Shown: one piece after another, positions 51,201 through 63,000 of the stretch
How positions within the stretch are numbered: position 1 is the stretch's first letter
Layout of the letters: each line of letters opens with the position of its first letter
From: Limnoperna fortunei
Taxonomy: Eukaryota; Mollusca; Bivalvia; Mytilida; Modiolidae
DNA length: 64,000 nucleotides
Reading direction: 5' to 3'
NCBI GenBank assembly: GCA_944474755.1
Contig: OX104113.1
Span: forward strand, 56,192,074-56,256,073
Notes under the pieces: model-generated
What the model was told of the DNA's origin: nothing
Database searches by the model: none
The model's input: only the letters and a program-made list of their open reading frames with translations
Position numbers and translations under genes: made by a program

Positions 51201-51880
51201 ACAGTTTATTGACTGTTTCTTTATTTAGTTTTGTTTTGTACCGTTTATTGACTGGTTCTTTATTGAGTTTTGCACAGTTTATTGACTGTTTCTTTATTTA
51301 GTTTTGTACAGTTTATTGACTGTTTCTTTATTTAGTTTTGTACAGTTTATTGACTGTTTCTTTATTTAGTTTGTGTGCAATTTATTGACTGGTTCTTTAT
51401 TGAGTTTTGTACAGTTTATTGACTGGTTCTTTATTGAGTTTTGTACAGTTTGTTGACTGGTTATTTATTTAGTTTTTGTACAATTTATTGACTGGGTCTT
51501 TATTGAGTTTTGCACAGTTTATTGACTGTTTCTTTGTTCAGTTTTGAACAGTTTATTGACTGGTTTCTTATTGAATTTTGTACAGTTAATTGACTGGTTC
51601 TTTAGTGAGTTTTGTACAGTCTATTGACTGGTTCTTTGCTCAGTTTTGAACAGTTTATTGACTGGTTTCTTATTGAGTTTTGTACAATTAATTGACTGGT
51701 TCTTTAGTGAGTTTTGTACAGTTTATTGACTGTTTCATTATTTAGTTTTGTACAGTTTATTAACTGTTTCTTTATTGAGTTTTGTACAGTTTATTGACTG
51801 GTTCTTTATTCAGTTTTGTACAGTTTATTGACAGGTTCTATAATGAGTTTGTGTACAATTTATTGACTGGTTCTTTATTG
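44294..51880 (+). repeat. ~11.17-kb-offset block, copy 2
   Basis: Partner of 33,124-40,670, including its 2,504-bp and 2,845-bp substructure (CTTTATTAAG at 44,501, 47,006 and 49,851). It begins at a junction where TTTATTAACTG meets GGTTCTTTATTGAG. A GGTCCTTTACTGAG monomer is doubled exactly (50,971 and 51,005, 34 bp). Private changes include ATTGCGTATTG near 47,897 and GAGTGTTGTACAG near 50,269. It ends near 51,880, where this copy reads TACAGTGTATTGAC and copy 1 reads TACAGTTTATTGAG. Confidence 0.86.
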
Positions 51881-52690
51881 AGTTTTGTACAGTGTATTGA
51901 CTGGTTCTTTATTGAGTATTGTACAGTTCATTGACTGGTTCTTTGTTCAGTTTTGTACAGTTTATTGACTGGTTCTTTGTTCAGTTTTGTACAGTTGATT
52001 GACTGGTTCTTTATTGAGTTTTGTACAGTTTATTGACTGTTTATTTATTTAGTTTTGTACAGTTTATTGACTGGTTCTTTATTGAGTTTTGTACAGTTTA
52101 TTGACTGGTCCTTTATTGAGTTTTGTATAGTTTATTGACTTGTTCTTTATTGAGTTTTGTACAGTTTATTGACTGTTTCTTTAGTTAGTTTTGTACAGGT
52201 AATTGACTGTTTCTTTATTGAGTTTTGTACAGTTTATTGACTGTTTCTTTATTAAGTTTTGTTTTGTACAGTTTATTGACTGTTTCTTTATTTAGTTTTG
52301 TAAAGTATATTGACTGTTTCTTTATTTAGTTTTGTACAGTTTATTGACTGTTTCCTTATTTAGTTTTGTTTCGTACAGTTTATTGACTGGTTCTTTATTG
52401 AGTTTTGTACAGTTTATTGACTGTTTCTTTATTTAGTTTTGTACAGTTTATTGACTGGTTCTTTATTGAGTTTTGTACAGTTTATTGACTGGTTCTTTGT
52501 TCAGTTTTGTACAGTTTATTGACTGGTTCTTTGTTCAGTTTTGAACAGTTTATTGACTGTTTCTTTATTTAGTTTTGTACAGTTCATTGTCTGCTTCTTT
52601 ATTTAGTTTTGTACAGTTTATTGACTGTTTCTTTATTTAGTTTGTGTACAATTTATTGACTGGTTCTTTATTGAGTTTTGTACAGTTTAT
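51881..52690 (+). repeat. Satellite segment linking two HOR groups
   Basis: Continues the central HOR (TACAGTTGATTG near 51,991, CAGGTAAT near 52,196, GTTTCGTACAG at 52,369) and then jumps near 52,440 directly to the A/C/GTTCATTGTCTGC part. It thus lacks the 32-bp unit and the TATTAAGTGTTCA landmark that normally lie between. This internal deletion of roughly 0.5-0.6 kb, again in register, foreshadows the shorter ~2-kb HORs to its right. Confidence 0.75.
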
Positions 52691-52691
52691 T

Positions 52692-54582
52692 GAGTGGTTC
52701 TTTATTGAGTTTTGTAGTTTATTGACTGGTTATTTATTTAGTTTTTGTACAATTTATTGACTGGGTCTTTATTGAGTTTTGTACAGTTTATTGACTGTTT
52801 CTTTGTTCAGTTTTGAACAGTTTATTGACTGGTTTCTTATTGAATTTTGAACAGTTAGTTGACTGATTCTTTAGTGAGTTTTGTACAGTTTATTGACTGG
52901 TTCTTTGTTCAGTTTTGAACAGTTTATTGACTGGTTTCTTATTGAGTTTTGTACAGTTAATTGACTGGTTCTTTAGTGAGTTTTGTACAGTTTTTTTACT
53001 GTTTCATTATTTAGTTTTGTACAGTTTATTAACTGTTTCTTTATTGAGTTTTGTACAGTTTATTGACTGGTTCTTTATTCAGTTTTGTACAGTTTATTGA
53101 CAGGTTCTATAATGAGTTTGTGTACAATTTATTGACTGTTTCTTTATTGAGTTTTGTACAGTGTATTGACTGGTTCTTTATTGAGTATTGTACAGTTCAT
53201 TGACTGGTTCTTTGTTCAGTTTTGTACAGTTTATTGACTGGTTCTTTGTTCAGTTTTGAACAGTTTATTGACTGGTTCTTTATTGAGTTTTGTACAGTTT
53301 ATTGACTGTTTATTTATTTAGTTTTGTACAGTTTATTGAATGGTTCTTTATTGAGTTTTGTACAGTTTATTGACTGGTCCTTTACTGAGTTTTGTATAGT
53401 TTATTGACTTGTTCTTTTTTGAGTTTTGTACAGTTTATTGACTGTTTCTTTAGTTAGTTTTGTACAGGTAATTGACTGTTTCTTTATTCAGTTTTGTACA
53501 GTTTATTGACTGTTCTTTATTTAGTTTTGTTTTGTACAGTTTATTGACTGTTTCTTTATTTAGTTTGGTACAGTTTATTGACTGTTTCTTTATTTAGTTT
53601 TGTTTTGTACAGTTTATTGACTGGTTCTTTATTTAGTTTTGTACAGTTTATTGACTGTTTCTTTATTTAGTTTTGTACAGTTTATTGACTGTTTCTTTAT
53701 TTAGTTTTGTACAGTTTATAGACTGTTATTTTATTTAGTTTGTGTGCAATTTATTGACTGGTTCTTTATTGAGTTTTGTACAGTTTATTGACTGGTTCTT
53801 TATTGAGTTTTGTACAGTTTATTGACTGGTTATTTATTTAGTTTTTGTACAATTTATTGACTGGGTCTTTATTGAGTTTTGTACAGTTTATTGACTGTTT
53901 CTTTGTTCAGTTTTGAACAGTTTATTGACTGGTTTCTTATTGAATTTTGTACAGTTAATTGACTGGTTCTTTAGTGAGTTTTGTACAGTGTATTGACTGG
54001 TTCTTTATTGAGTATTGTACAGTTCATTGACTGGTTCTTTGTTCAGTTTTGTACAGTTTATTGACTGGTTCTTTGTTCAGTTTTGTACAGTTGATTGACT
54101 GGTTCTTTATTGAGTTTTGTACAGTTTATTGACTGTTTATTTATTTAGTTTTGTACAGTTTATTGACTGGTTCTTTATTGAGTTTTGTACAGTTTATTGA
54201 CTGGTCCTTTATTGAGTTTTGTATAGTTTATTGACTTGTTCTTTATTGAGTTTTGTACAGTTTATTGACTGTTTCTTTAGTTAGTTTTGTGCAGGTAATT
54301 GACTGTTTCTTTATTGAGTTTTGTACAGTTTATTGACTGGTTCTTTATTAAGTTTTGTTTTGTACAGTTTATTGACTGTTTCTTTATTTAGTTTTGTAAA
54401 GTATATTGACTGTTTCTTTATTTAGTTTTGTACAGTTTATTGACTGTTTCCTTATTTAGTTTTGTTTCGTACAGTTTATTGACTGGTTCTTTATTGAGTT
54501 TTGTACAGTTTATTGACTGTTTCTTTATTTAGTTTTGTACAGTTCATTGACTGTTTCTTTATTTAGTTTTGTACAGTTTATT
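52692..54582 (+). repeat. 1,891-bp HOR, copy 1
   Basis: Tandem pair with 54,583-56,473. Anchors are TGAGTGG at 52,691 and 54,582, CTATAATGAG at 53,107 and 54,998, GACTGTTATT at 53,721 and 55,612, and TCGTACAG at 54,467 and 56,358. It carries the derived TTAGTTGACTGATTC unit, the two-base deletion unit GTAGTTTATTG near 52,717, and TTTATAGACTGTTATTTTAT followed by GTGTGCAATTTATTG, all typical of the right third of the array. Confidence 0.88.
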
Positions 54583-56473
54583 GAGTGGTTCTTTATTGAG
54601 TTTTGTAGTTTATTGACTGGTTATTTATTTAGTTTTTGTACAATTTATTGACTGGGTCTTTATTGAGTTTTGTACAGTTTATTGACTGTTTCTTTGTTCA
54701 GTTTTGAACAGTTTATTGACTGGTTTCTTATTGAATTTTGAACAGTTAGTTGACTGATTCTTTAGTGAGTTTTGTACAGTTTATTGACTGGTTCTTTGTT
54801 CAGTTTTGAACAGTTTATTGACTGGTTTCTTATTGAGTTTTGTACAGTTAATTGACTGGTTCTTTAGTGAGTTTTGTACAGTTTTTTGACTGTTTCATTA
54901 TTTAGTTTTGTACAGTTTATTAACTGTTTCTTTATTGAGTTTTGTACAGTTTATTGACTGGTTCTTTATTCAGTTTTGTACAGTTTATTGACAGGTTCTA
55001 TAATGAGTTTGTGTACAATTTATTGACTGTTTCTTTATTGAGTTTTGTACAGTGTATTGACTGGTTCTTTATTGAGTATTGTACAGTTCATTGACTGGTT
55101 CTTTGTTCAGTTTTGTACAGTTTATTGACTGGTTCTTTGTTCAGTTTTGAACAGTTTATTGACTGGTTCTTTATTGAGTTTTGTACAGTTTATTGACTGT
55201 TTATTTATTTAGTTTTGTACAGTTTATTGAATGGTTCTTTATTGAGTTTTGTACAGTTTATTGACTGGTCCTTTACTGAGTTTTGTATAGTTTATTGACT
55301 TGTTCTTTTTTGAGTTTTGTACAGTTTATTGACTGTTTCTTTAGTTAGTTTTGTACAGGTAATTGACTGTTTCTTTATTCAGTTTTGTACAGTTTATTGA
55401 CTGTTCTTTATTTAGTTTTGTTTTGTACAGTTTATTGACTGTTTCTTTATTTAGTTTGGTACAGTTTATTGACTGTTTCTTTATTTAGTTTTGTTTTGTA
55501 CAGTTTATTGACTGGTTCTTTATTGAGTTTTGCACAGTTTATTGACTGTTTCTTTATTTAGTTTTGTACAGTTTATTGACTGTTTCTTTATTTAGTTTTG
55601 TACAGTTTATAGACTGTTATTTTATTTAGTTTGTGTGCAATTTATTGACTGGTTCTTTATTGAGTTTTGTACAGTTTATTGACTGGTTCTTTATTGAGTT
55701 TTGTACAGTTTATTGACTGGTTATTTATTTAGTTTTTGTACAATTTATTGACTGGTTCTTTATTGAGTTTTGTACAGTTTATTGACTGTTTCTTTGTTCA
55801 GTTTTGAACAGTTTATTGACTGGTTTCTTATTGAATTTTGTACAGTTAATTGACTGGTTCTTTAGTGAGTTTTGTACAGTGTATTGACTGGTTCTTTATT
55901 GAGTATTGTACAGTTCATTGACTGGTTCTTTGTTCAGTTTTGTACAGTTTATTGACTGGTTCTTTGTTCAGTTTTGTACAGTTGATTGACTGGTTCTTTA
56001 TTGAGTTTTGTACAGTTTATTGACTGTTTATTTATTTAGTTTTGTACAGTTTATTGACTGGTTCTTTATTGAGTTTTGTACAGTTTATTGACTGGTCCTT
56101 TATTGAGTTTTGTATAGTTTATTGACTTGTTCTTTATTGAGTTTTGTACAGTTTATTGACTGTTTCTTTAGTTAGTTTTGTGCAGGTAATTGACTGTTTC
56201 TTTATTGAGTTTTGTACAGTTTATTGACTGTTTCTTTATTAAGTTTTGTTTTGTACAGTTTATTGACTGTTTCTTTATTTAGTTTTGTAAAGTATATTGA
56301 CTGTTTCTTTATTTAGTTTTGTACAGTTTATTGACTGTTTCCTTATTTAGTTTTGTTTCGTACAGTTTATTGACTGGTTCTTTATTGAGTTTTGTACAGT
56401 TTATTGACTGTTTCTTTATTTAGTTTTGTACAGTTCATTGACTGTTTCTTTATTTAGTTTTGTACAGTTTATT
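54583..56473 (+). repeat. 1,891-bp HOR, copy 2
   Basis: Second copy of the preceding HOR; it shares the two-base deletion GTAGTTTATTG near 54,606. It is related to the next block at an offset of 2,096 rising to 2,098 bp, because the next copy has the intact GTACAGTTTATTG. A GGTTCTTTATTGAG unit replaces the usual GGGTCTTTATTGAG near 55,751. Confidence 0.87.
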
Positions 56474-56668
56474 GACTGGTTCTTTGTTCAGTTTTGTACA
56501 GTTTATTGACTGGTTCTTTGTTCAGTTTTGAACAGTTTATTGACTGTTTCTTTATTTAGTTTTGTACAGTTCATTGTCTGCTTCTTTATTTAGTTTTGTA
56601 CAGTTTATTGACTGTTTCTTTATTTAGTTTGTGTACAATTTATTGACTGGTTCTTTATTGAGTTTTGT

Positions 56669-58930
56669 ACAGTTTATTGAGTGGTTCTTTATTGAGTTTT
56701 GTACAGTTTATTGACTGGTTATTTATTTAGTTTTTGTACAATTTATTGACTGGGTCTTTATTGAGTTTTGTACAGTTTATTGACTGTTTCTTTGTTCAGT
56801 TTTGAACAGTTTATTGACTGGTTTCTTATTGAATTTTGAACAGTTAGTTGACTGATTCTTTAGTGAGTTTTGTACAGTTTATTGACTGGTTCTTTGTTCA
56901 GTTTTGAACATATTATTGACTGGTTTCTTATTGAGTTTTGTACAGTTAATTGACTGGTTCTTTAGTGAGTTTTGTACAGTTTTTTGACTGTTTCATTATT
57001 TAGTTTTGTACAGTTTATTAACTGTTTCTTTATTGAGTTTTGTACAGTTTATTGACTGGTTCTTTATTCAGTTTTGTACAGTTTATTGACAGGTTCTATA
57101 AAGAGTTTGTGTACAATTTATTGACTGTTTCTTTATTGAGTTTTGTACAGTGTATTGACTGGTTCTTTATTGAGTATTGTACAGTTCATTGACTGGTTCT
57201 TTGTTCAGTTTTGTACAGTTTATTGACTGGTTCTTTGTTCAGTTTTGAACAGTTTATTGACTGGTTCTTTATTGAGTTTTGTACAGTTTATTGACTGTTT
57301 ATTTATTTAGTTTTGTACAGTTTATTGAATGGTTCTTTATTGAGTTTTGTACAGTTTATTGACTGGTCCTTTACTGAGTTTTGTATAGTTTATTGACTTG
57401 TTCTTTATTGAGTTTTGTACAGTTTATTGACTGTTTCTTTAGTTAGTTTTGTACAGGTAATTGACTGTTTCTTTATTCAGTTTTGTACAGTTTATTGACT
57501 GTTCTTTATTTAGTTTTGTTTTGTACAGTTTATTGACTGTTTCTTTATTTAGTTTGGTACAGTTTATTGACTGTTTCTTTATTTAGTTTTGTTTTGTACA
57601 GATTATTGACTGGTTCTTTATTGAGTTTTGCACAGTTTATTGACTGTTTCTTTATTTAGTTTTGTACAGTTTATTGACTGTTTCTTTATTTAGTTTTGTA
57701 CAGTTTATAGACTGTTATTTTATTTAGTTTGTGTGCAATTTATTGACTGGTTCTTTATTGAGTTTTGTACAGTTTATTGACTGGTTCTTTATTGAGTTTT
57801 GTACAGTTTATTGACTGGTTATTTATTTAGTTTTTGTACAATTTATTGACTGGGTCTTTATTGAGTTTTGTACAGTTTATTGACTGTTTCTTTGTTCAGT
57901 TTTGAACAGTTTATTGACTGGTTTCTTATTGAATTTTGTACAGTTAATTGACTGGTTCTTTAGTGAGTTTTGTACAGTGTATTGACTGGTTCTTTATTGA
58001 GTATTGTACAGTTCATTGACTGGTTCTTTGTTCAGTTTTGTACAGTTTATTGACTGGTTCTTTGTTCAGTTTTGTACAGTTGATTGACTGGTTCTTTATT
58101 GAGTTTTGTACAGTTTATTGACTGGTTCTTTATTTAGTTTTGTACAGTTTATTGACTGGTTCTTTATTGAGTTTTGTACAGTTTATTGACTGGTCCTTTA
58201 TTGAGTTTTGTATAGTTTATTGACTTGTTCTTTATTGAGTTTTGTACAGTTTATTGACTGTTTCTTTAGTTAGTTTTGTGCAGGTAATTGACTGTTTCTT
58301 TATTGAGTTTTGTACAGTTTATTGACTGTTTCTTTATTAAGTTTTGTTTTGTACAGTTTATTGACTGTTTCTTTATTTAGTTTTGTAAAGTATATTGACT
58401 GTTTCTTTATTTAGTTTTGTACAGTTTATTGACTGTTTCCTTATTTAGTTTTGTTTCGTACAGTTTATTGACTGGTTCTTTATTGAGTTTTGTACAGTTT
58501 ATTGACTGTTTCTTTATTTAGTTTTGTACAGTTCATTGACTGTTTCTTTATTTAGTTTTGTACAGTTTATTGACTGGTTCTTTGTTCAGTTTTGTACAGT
58601 TTATTGACTGGTTCTTTGTTCAGTTTTGAACAGTTTATTGACTGTTTCTTTATTTAGTTTTGTACAGTTCATTGCCTGCTTCTTTATTTAGTTTTGTACA
58701 GTTTATTGACTGTTTCTTTATTTAGTTTGTGTACAATTTATTGACTGGTTCTTTATTGAGTTTTGTACAGTTTATTGAGTGGTTCTTTATTGAGTTTTGT
58801 ACAGTTTATTGACTGGTTATTTATTTAGTTTTTGTACAATTTATTGACTGGGTCTTTATTGAGTTTTGTACAGTTTATTGACTGTTTCTTTGTTCAGTTT
58901 TGAACAGTTTATTGACTGGTTTCTTATTGA
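56669..58930 (+). repeat. ~2,098-bp-offset HOR copy
   Basis: Follows the series of 54,571-56,830 at 2,096-2,098 bp (CTATAAAGAG at 57,096 against CTATAATGAG at 54,998; TCGTACAG at 58,456 against 56,358). Here the marker unit is mutated to CTATAAAGAG, and GAACATATTATTGAC occurs near 56,907. The GTTCATTGTCTGC landmark appears at 56,569 and, as GTTCATTGCCTGC, near 58,668. The 56,474-56,668 stretch is ordinary A/B/C satellite. Confidence 0.83.
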
Positions 58931-59650
58931 ATTTTGTACAGTTAATTGACTGGTTCTTTAGTGAGTTTTGTACAGTTTATTGACTGGTTCTTTATTGAGT
59001 ATTGTACAGTTCATTGACTGGTTCTTTGTTCAGTTTTGTACAGTTTATTGACTGGTTCTTTGTTCAGTTTTGTACAGTTGATTGACTGGTTCTTTATTGA
59101 GTTTTGTACAGTTTATTGACTGTTTATTTATTTAGTTTTGTACAGTTTATTGACTGGTTCTTTATTGAGTTTTGTACAGTTTATTGACTGGTCCTTTATT
59201 GAGTTTTGTATAGTTTATTGACTTGTTCTTTATTGAGTTTTGTACAGTTTATTGACTGTTTCTTTAGTTAGTTTTGTGCAGGTAATTGACTGTTTCTTTA
59301 TTGAGTTTTGTACAGTTTATTGACTGTTTCTTTATTAAGTTTTGTTTTGTACAGTTTATTGACTGTTTCCTTATTTAGTTTTGTAAAGTATATTGACTGT
59401 TTCTTTATTTAGTTTTGTACAGTTTATTGACTGTTTCCTTATTTAGTTTTGTTTCGTACAGTTTATTGACTGGTTCTTTATTGAGTTTTGTACAGTTTAT
59501 TGACTGTTTCTTTATTTAGTTTTGTACAGTTCATTGACTGTTTCTTTATTTAGTTTTGTACAGTTTATTGACTGTTTCTTTATTTAGTTTGTGTACAATT
59601 TATTGACTGGTTCTTTATTGAGTTTTGTACAGTTTATTGACTGGTTCTTT
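58075..59650 (+). repeat. 998-bp-offset duplication
   Basis: TACAGTTGATTGAC at 58,075 and 59,073 and TCGTACAG at 58,456 and 59,454 share an offset of 998 bp, as do the intervening GGTCCTTTATTGAG, TGTGCAGGTAATTG and TTTATTAAG units. The join near 58,965 links TTTAGTGAG directly to a GAGTATTGTACAG series. After about 59,560 the right copy continues into the 32-bp unit and the TATTAAGTGTTCA landmark, unlike the left copy. Confidence 0.82.
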
Positions 59651-60049
59651 ATTGAGTTTTGTACAGTTTATTGACTGGTTCTTTATTCAGTTTTGTACAG
59701 TTTATTGAATGTCTTTATTGAGTTTTGTACAGTTTATTGACTGGTTCTTTGTTCAGTTTTGTACAGTTTATTGACTGGTTTTTTATTGAGTTTTGTACAG
59801 TTAATTGACTGGTTCTTTATTGAGTTTTGTACAGTTTATTGACTGTTTCTTTATTTAGTTTTGTACAGTGTATTAAGTGTTCATTTATTGAGTTTTGTTC
59901 TGTTTATTGACTGGTTCTTTATTGAGTTTTGTACAGTTTATTGACTGGTTCTATATTGAGTTTGTGTACAATTTATTGATTGTTTCTTTATTGAGTTTTG
60001 TACAGTTTATTGACTGGTTCTTTATTGAGTTTTGTACAGTTTATTGACT

Positions 60050-63000
60050 GGTTTTTTGTTCAGTTTTGTACAGTTTATTGACTGGTTCTTTGTTCAGTTT
60101 TGAACAGTTTATTGACTGTTTCTTTATTTAGTTTTGTACAGTTCTTTGACTTCTTCTTTATTTAGTTTTGTACAGTTTATTGACTGTTTCTTTATGTAGT
60201 TTGTGTACAATTTATTGACTGGTTCTTTATTGAGTTTTGTACAGTTTATTGAGTGGTTCTTTATTGAGTTTTGTACAGTTTATTGACTGGTTATTTATTT
60301 AGTTTTTGTACAATTTATTGACTGGGTCTTTATTGAGTTTTGTACAGTTTATTAACTGTTTCTTTGTTCGGTTTTGAACAGTTTATTGACTGATTTCTAA
60401 TTGAATTTTGTACATTTAATTGACTGGTTCTTTAGTGAGTTTTGTACAGTTTATTGACTGGTTCTTTGTTCAGATTTGAACAGTTTATTGACTGGTTTCT
60501 TATTGAGTTTTGTACAGTTAATTGACTGGTTCTTTATTGAGTTTTGTACAGTTTATTGACTGTTTCATTATTTAGTTTTGTACAGTTTATTAACTGTTTC
60601 TTTATTCAGTTTTGTACGGTTTATTGACTGGTTCTATAATGAGTTTGTGTACAATTTATTGACTGTTTCTTTATTGAGTTTTGTACAGTGTATTGACTGG
60701 TTCTTTATTGAGTTTTGTACAGTTCATTGACTGGTTCTTTGTTCAGTTTTGTTCAGTTTATTGACTGGTTCTTTGTTCAGTTTTGTACAGTTTATTGACT
60801 AGTTCTTTATTGAGTTTTGTACAGTTTATTGACTGTTTATTTATTTAGTTTTGTACAGTTTATTGAATGGTTCTTTATTGAGTTTTGTACAGTTTATTGA
60901 CTGGTCCTTTATTGAGTTTTGTATAGTTTATTGACTTTTTCTTTATTGAGTTTTGTACAGTTTATTGACTGTTTCTTTAGTTACTTTTGTACAGGTAATT
61001 GACTGCTTCTTTATTGAGTTTTGTACAGTTTATTGACTGTTTCTTTATTTAGTTTTTTTTGGTACAGTTTATTGACTGTTTCTTTATTTAGTTTTGTACA
61101 GTTTATTGACTGTTTCTTTATTTAGTTTTGTACAGTTTATTGACTGCTTCTTTATTTAGTTTTGTTTTGTACAGTTTATTGACTGGTTCTTTATTGAGTT
61201 TTGTACAGTTTATTGACTGTTTCTTTATTTAGTTTTGTTCAGTTCATTGACTGTTTCTTTATTTAGTTTTGTACAGTTTATTGACTGTTTCTTTATTTAG
61301 TTTGTGTACAATTTATTGACTGGTTCTTTATTTAGTTTTGTACAGTTTATTGACTGTTTCTTTATTTAGTTTTGTACAGTGTATTAACTGTTCATTTATT
61401 GAGTTTTGTTCAGTTTATTGACTGGTTCTTTATTGAGTTTTGTACAGTTTATTGACTGGTTCTATATTGAGTTTGTGTACAATTTATTGACTGGTTCTTT
61501 ATTGAGTTTTGTACAGTTTATTGACTGGTTCTTTATTGAGTTTTGTACAGTTTATTGACTGGTTCTTTGTTCAGTTTTGTACAGTTTATTGACTGGTTCT
61601 TTGTTCAGTTTTGTACCGTTTATTGACTGGTTCTTTATTGAGTTTTGTACAATTTTTTGACTGTTTTTTTTTAGTTTTGTACAGTTTATTGACTGGTTCT
61701 TTATTGAGTTTTGTACAGTTTATTGACTGGTTCTTTAGTGAGTTTTGTATAGTTTATTGACTGATTCTTTATTGAGTTTTTTACAGTTTATTGACTGTTT
61801 CTTTATTTAGTTTTGTACAGTTTATTGACTGGTTCTTTGTTGAGTTTTGTACAGTTTATTGAATGGTTCTTTATTTAGTTTTGTACAGTTTATTGACTGT
61901 TTCTTTATTTAGTTTTGCACAGTTTATTGACTGTTTCTTTATTTAGTTTTGTACAGTTTATTGACTGTTTCTTTATTTAGTTTTGTACAGTTTATTGACT
62001 GTTTCTTTATTTAGTTTGTGTACAATTTATTGACGGGTTCTTTATTTAGTTTTGTACAGTTTATTGACTGTTTCTTTATTTATTTTTGAACAGTTTATTG
62101 ACTGTTTCTTTATTTTTTTTGTACAGTTTATTGACTGGTTCTTTAACGAGTTTTGTACAGTTTAGTGACTGGTTCATTATTCAGTTTTGTAATGTTTATT
62201 GACTGGTTCTTTATTGAGTTTTGTACAGTTTATTGACTGGTTCTTTAGTTAGTTTTGTAGAGTTTATTGACTGTTTCTTTATTTAGTTTGTGTACAATTT
62301 ATTGACTGTTTCTTTATTGAGTTTTGTACGGTTTATTGACTGGTTCTTTATTCAGTTTTGTACAGTTTATTACCTGTTTCTTTTTTTCGTTTTGTACAGT
62401 TTATTGACTGTTTTTCTATTGAGATTTGTACAGTTTATTGACTGGTTCTTTATTGAGTTTTGTACAGTTTATTGACTGGTTCTTTATTGAGTTTTGTACA
62501 GTTTATTGACTGGTTCTTTATTGAGTTTTGTATTGTTTACTGACTGGTTCTTTATTGAGTTTTGTACAGTTTATTAACTGTTTCTTTATTGAGTTTGTGT
62601 ACAATTTATTGACTGGTTCTTTATTGAGTTTTGTACAGTTTATTGACTGTTTCTTTAGTTAGATTTACAGGTAATTGACTGTTTCTTGATTGAGTTTTGT
62701 ACAGTTTATTGACTGTTTCTTTATTTAGTTTTGTTTTGTACAGTTTATTGACTGTTTCTTTATTTAGTTTGTGTACAATTTATTGACTGGTTCTTTATTG
62801 AGTTTTGTACAGTTTATTGACTGGTTCTTTATTGAGTTTTGTACAGTTTATTGACTGGTTATTTATTTAGTTTTTGTACAATTTATTGACTGGGTCTTTA
62901 TTGAGTTTTGTACAGTTTATTGACTGTTTCTTTATTTAGTTTTGTTTTGTACAGTTTATTGACTGTTTCTTCATTTAGTTTGTGTACAATTTATTGACTG

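Noticed and set aside
52915..53100. A 61-codon open frame starting at TTG, encoding a Phe/Leu-rich hydrophobic peptide
   Set aside because: It is satellite read in one frame. It is open only because several units here have lost the usual in-frame TGA (TTTTTTTACTG in place of TTTATTGACTG, CATTATTTAG in place of CTTTATTGAG). It starts at TTG, has no upstream signal, and repeats the same peptide motif by period.
62290..62475. A 61-codon open frame starting at GTG with a similar repeated peptide
   Set aside because: Same explanation: degenerate units (TATTACCTG, TTTTTTTCG) happen to remove stops. There is no ATG, codon use is that of the surrounding repeat, and no equivalent frame is kept in the paralogous unit 1,135 bp away.
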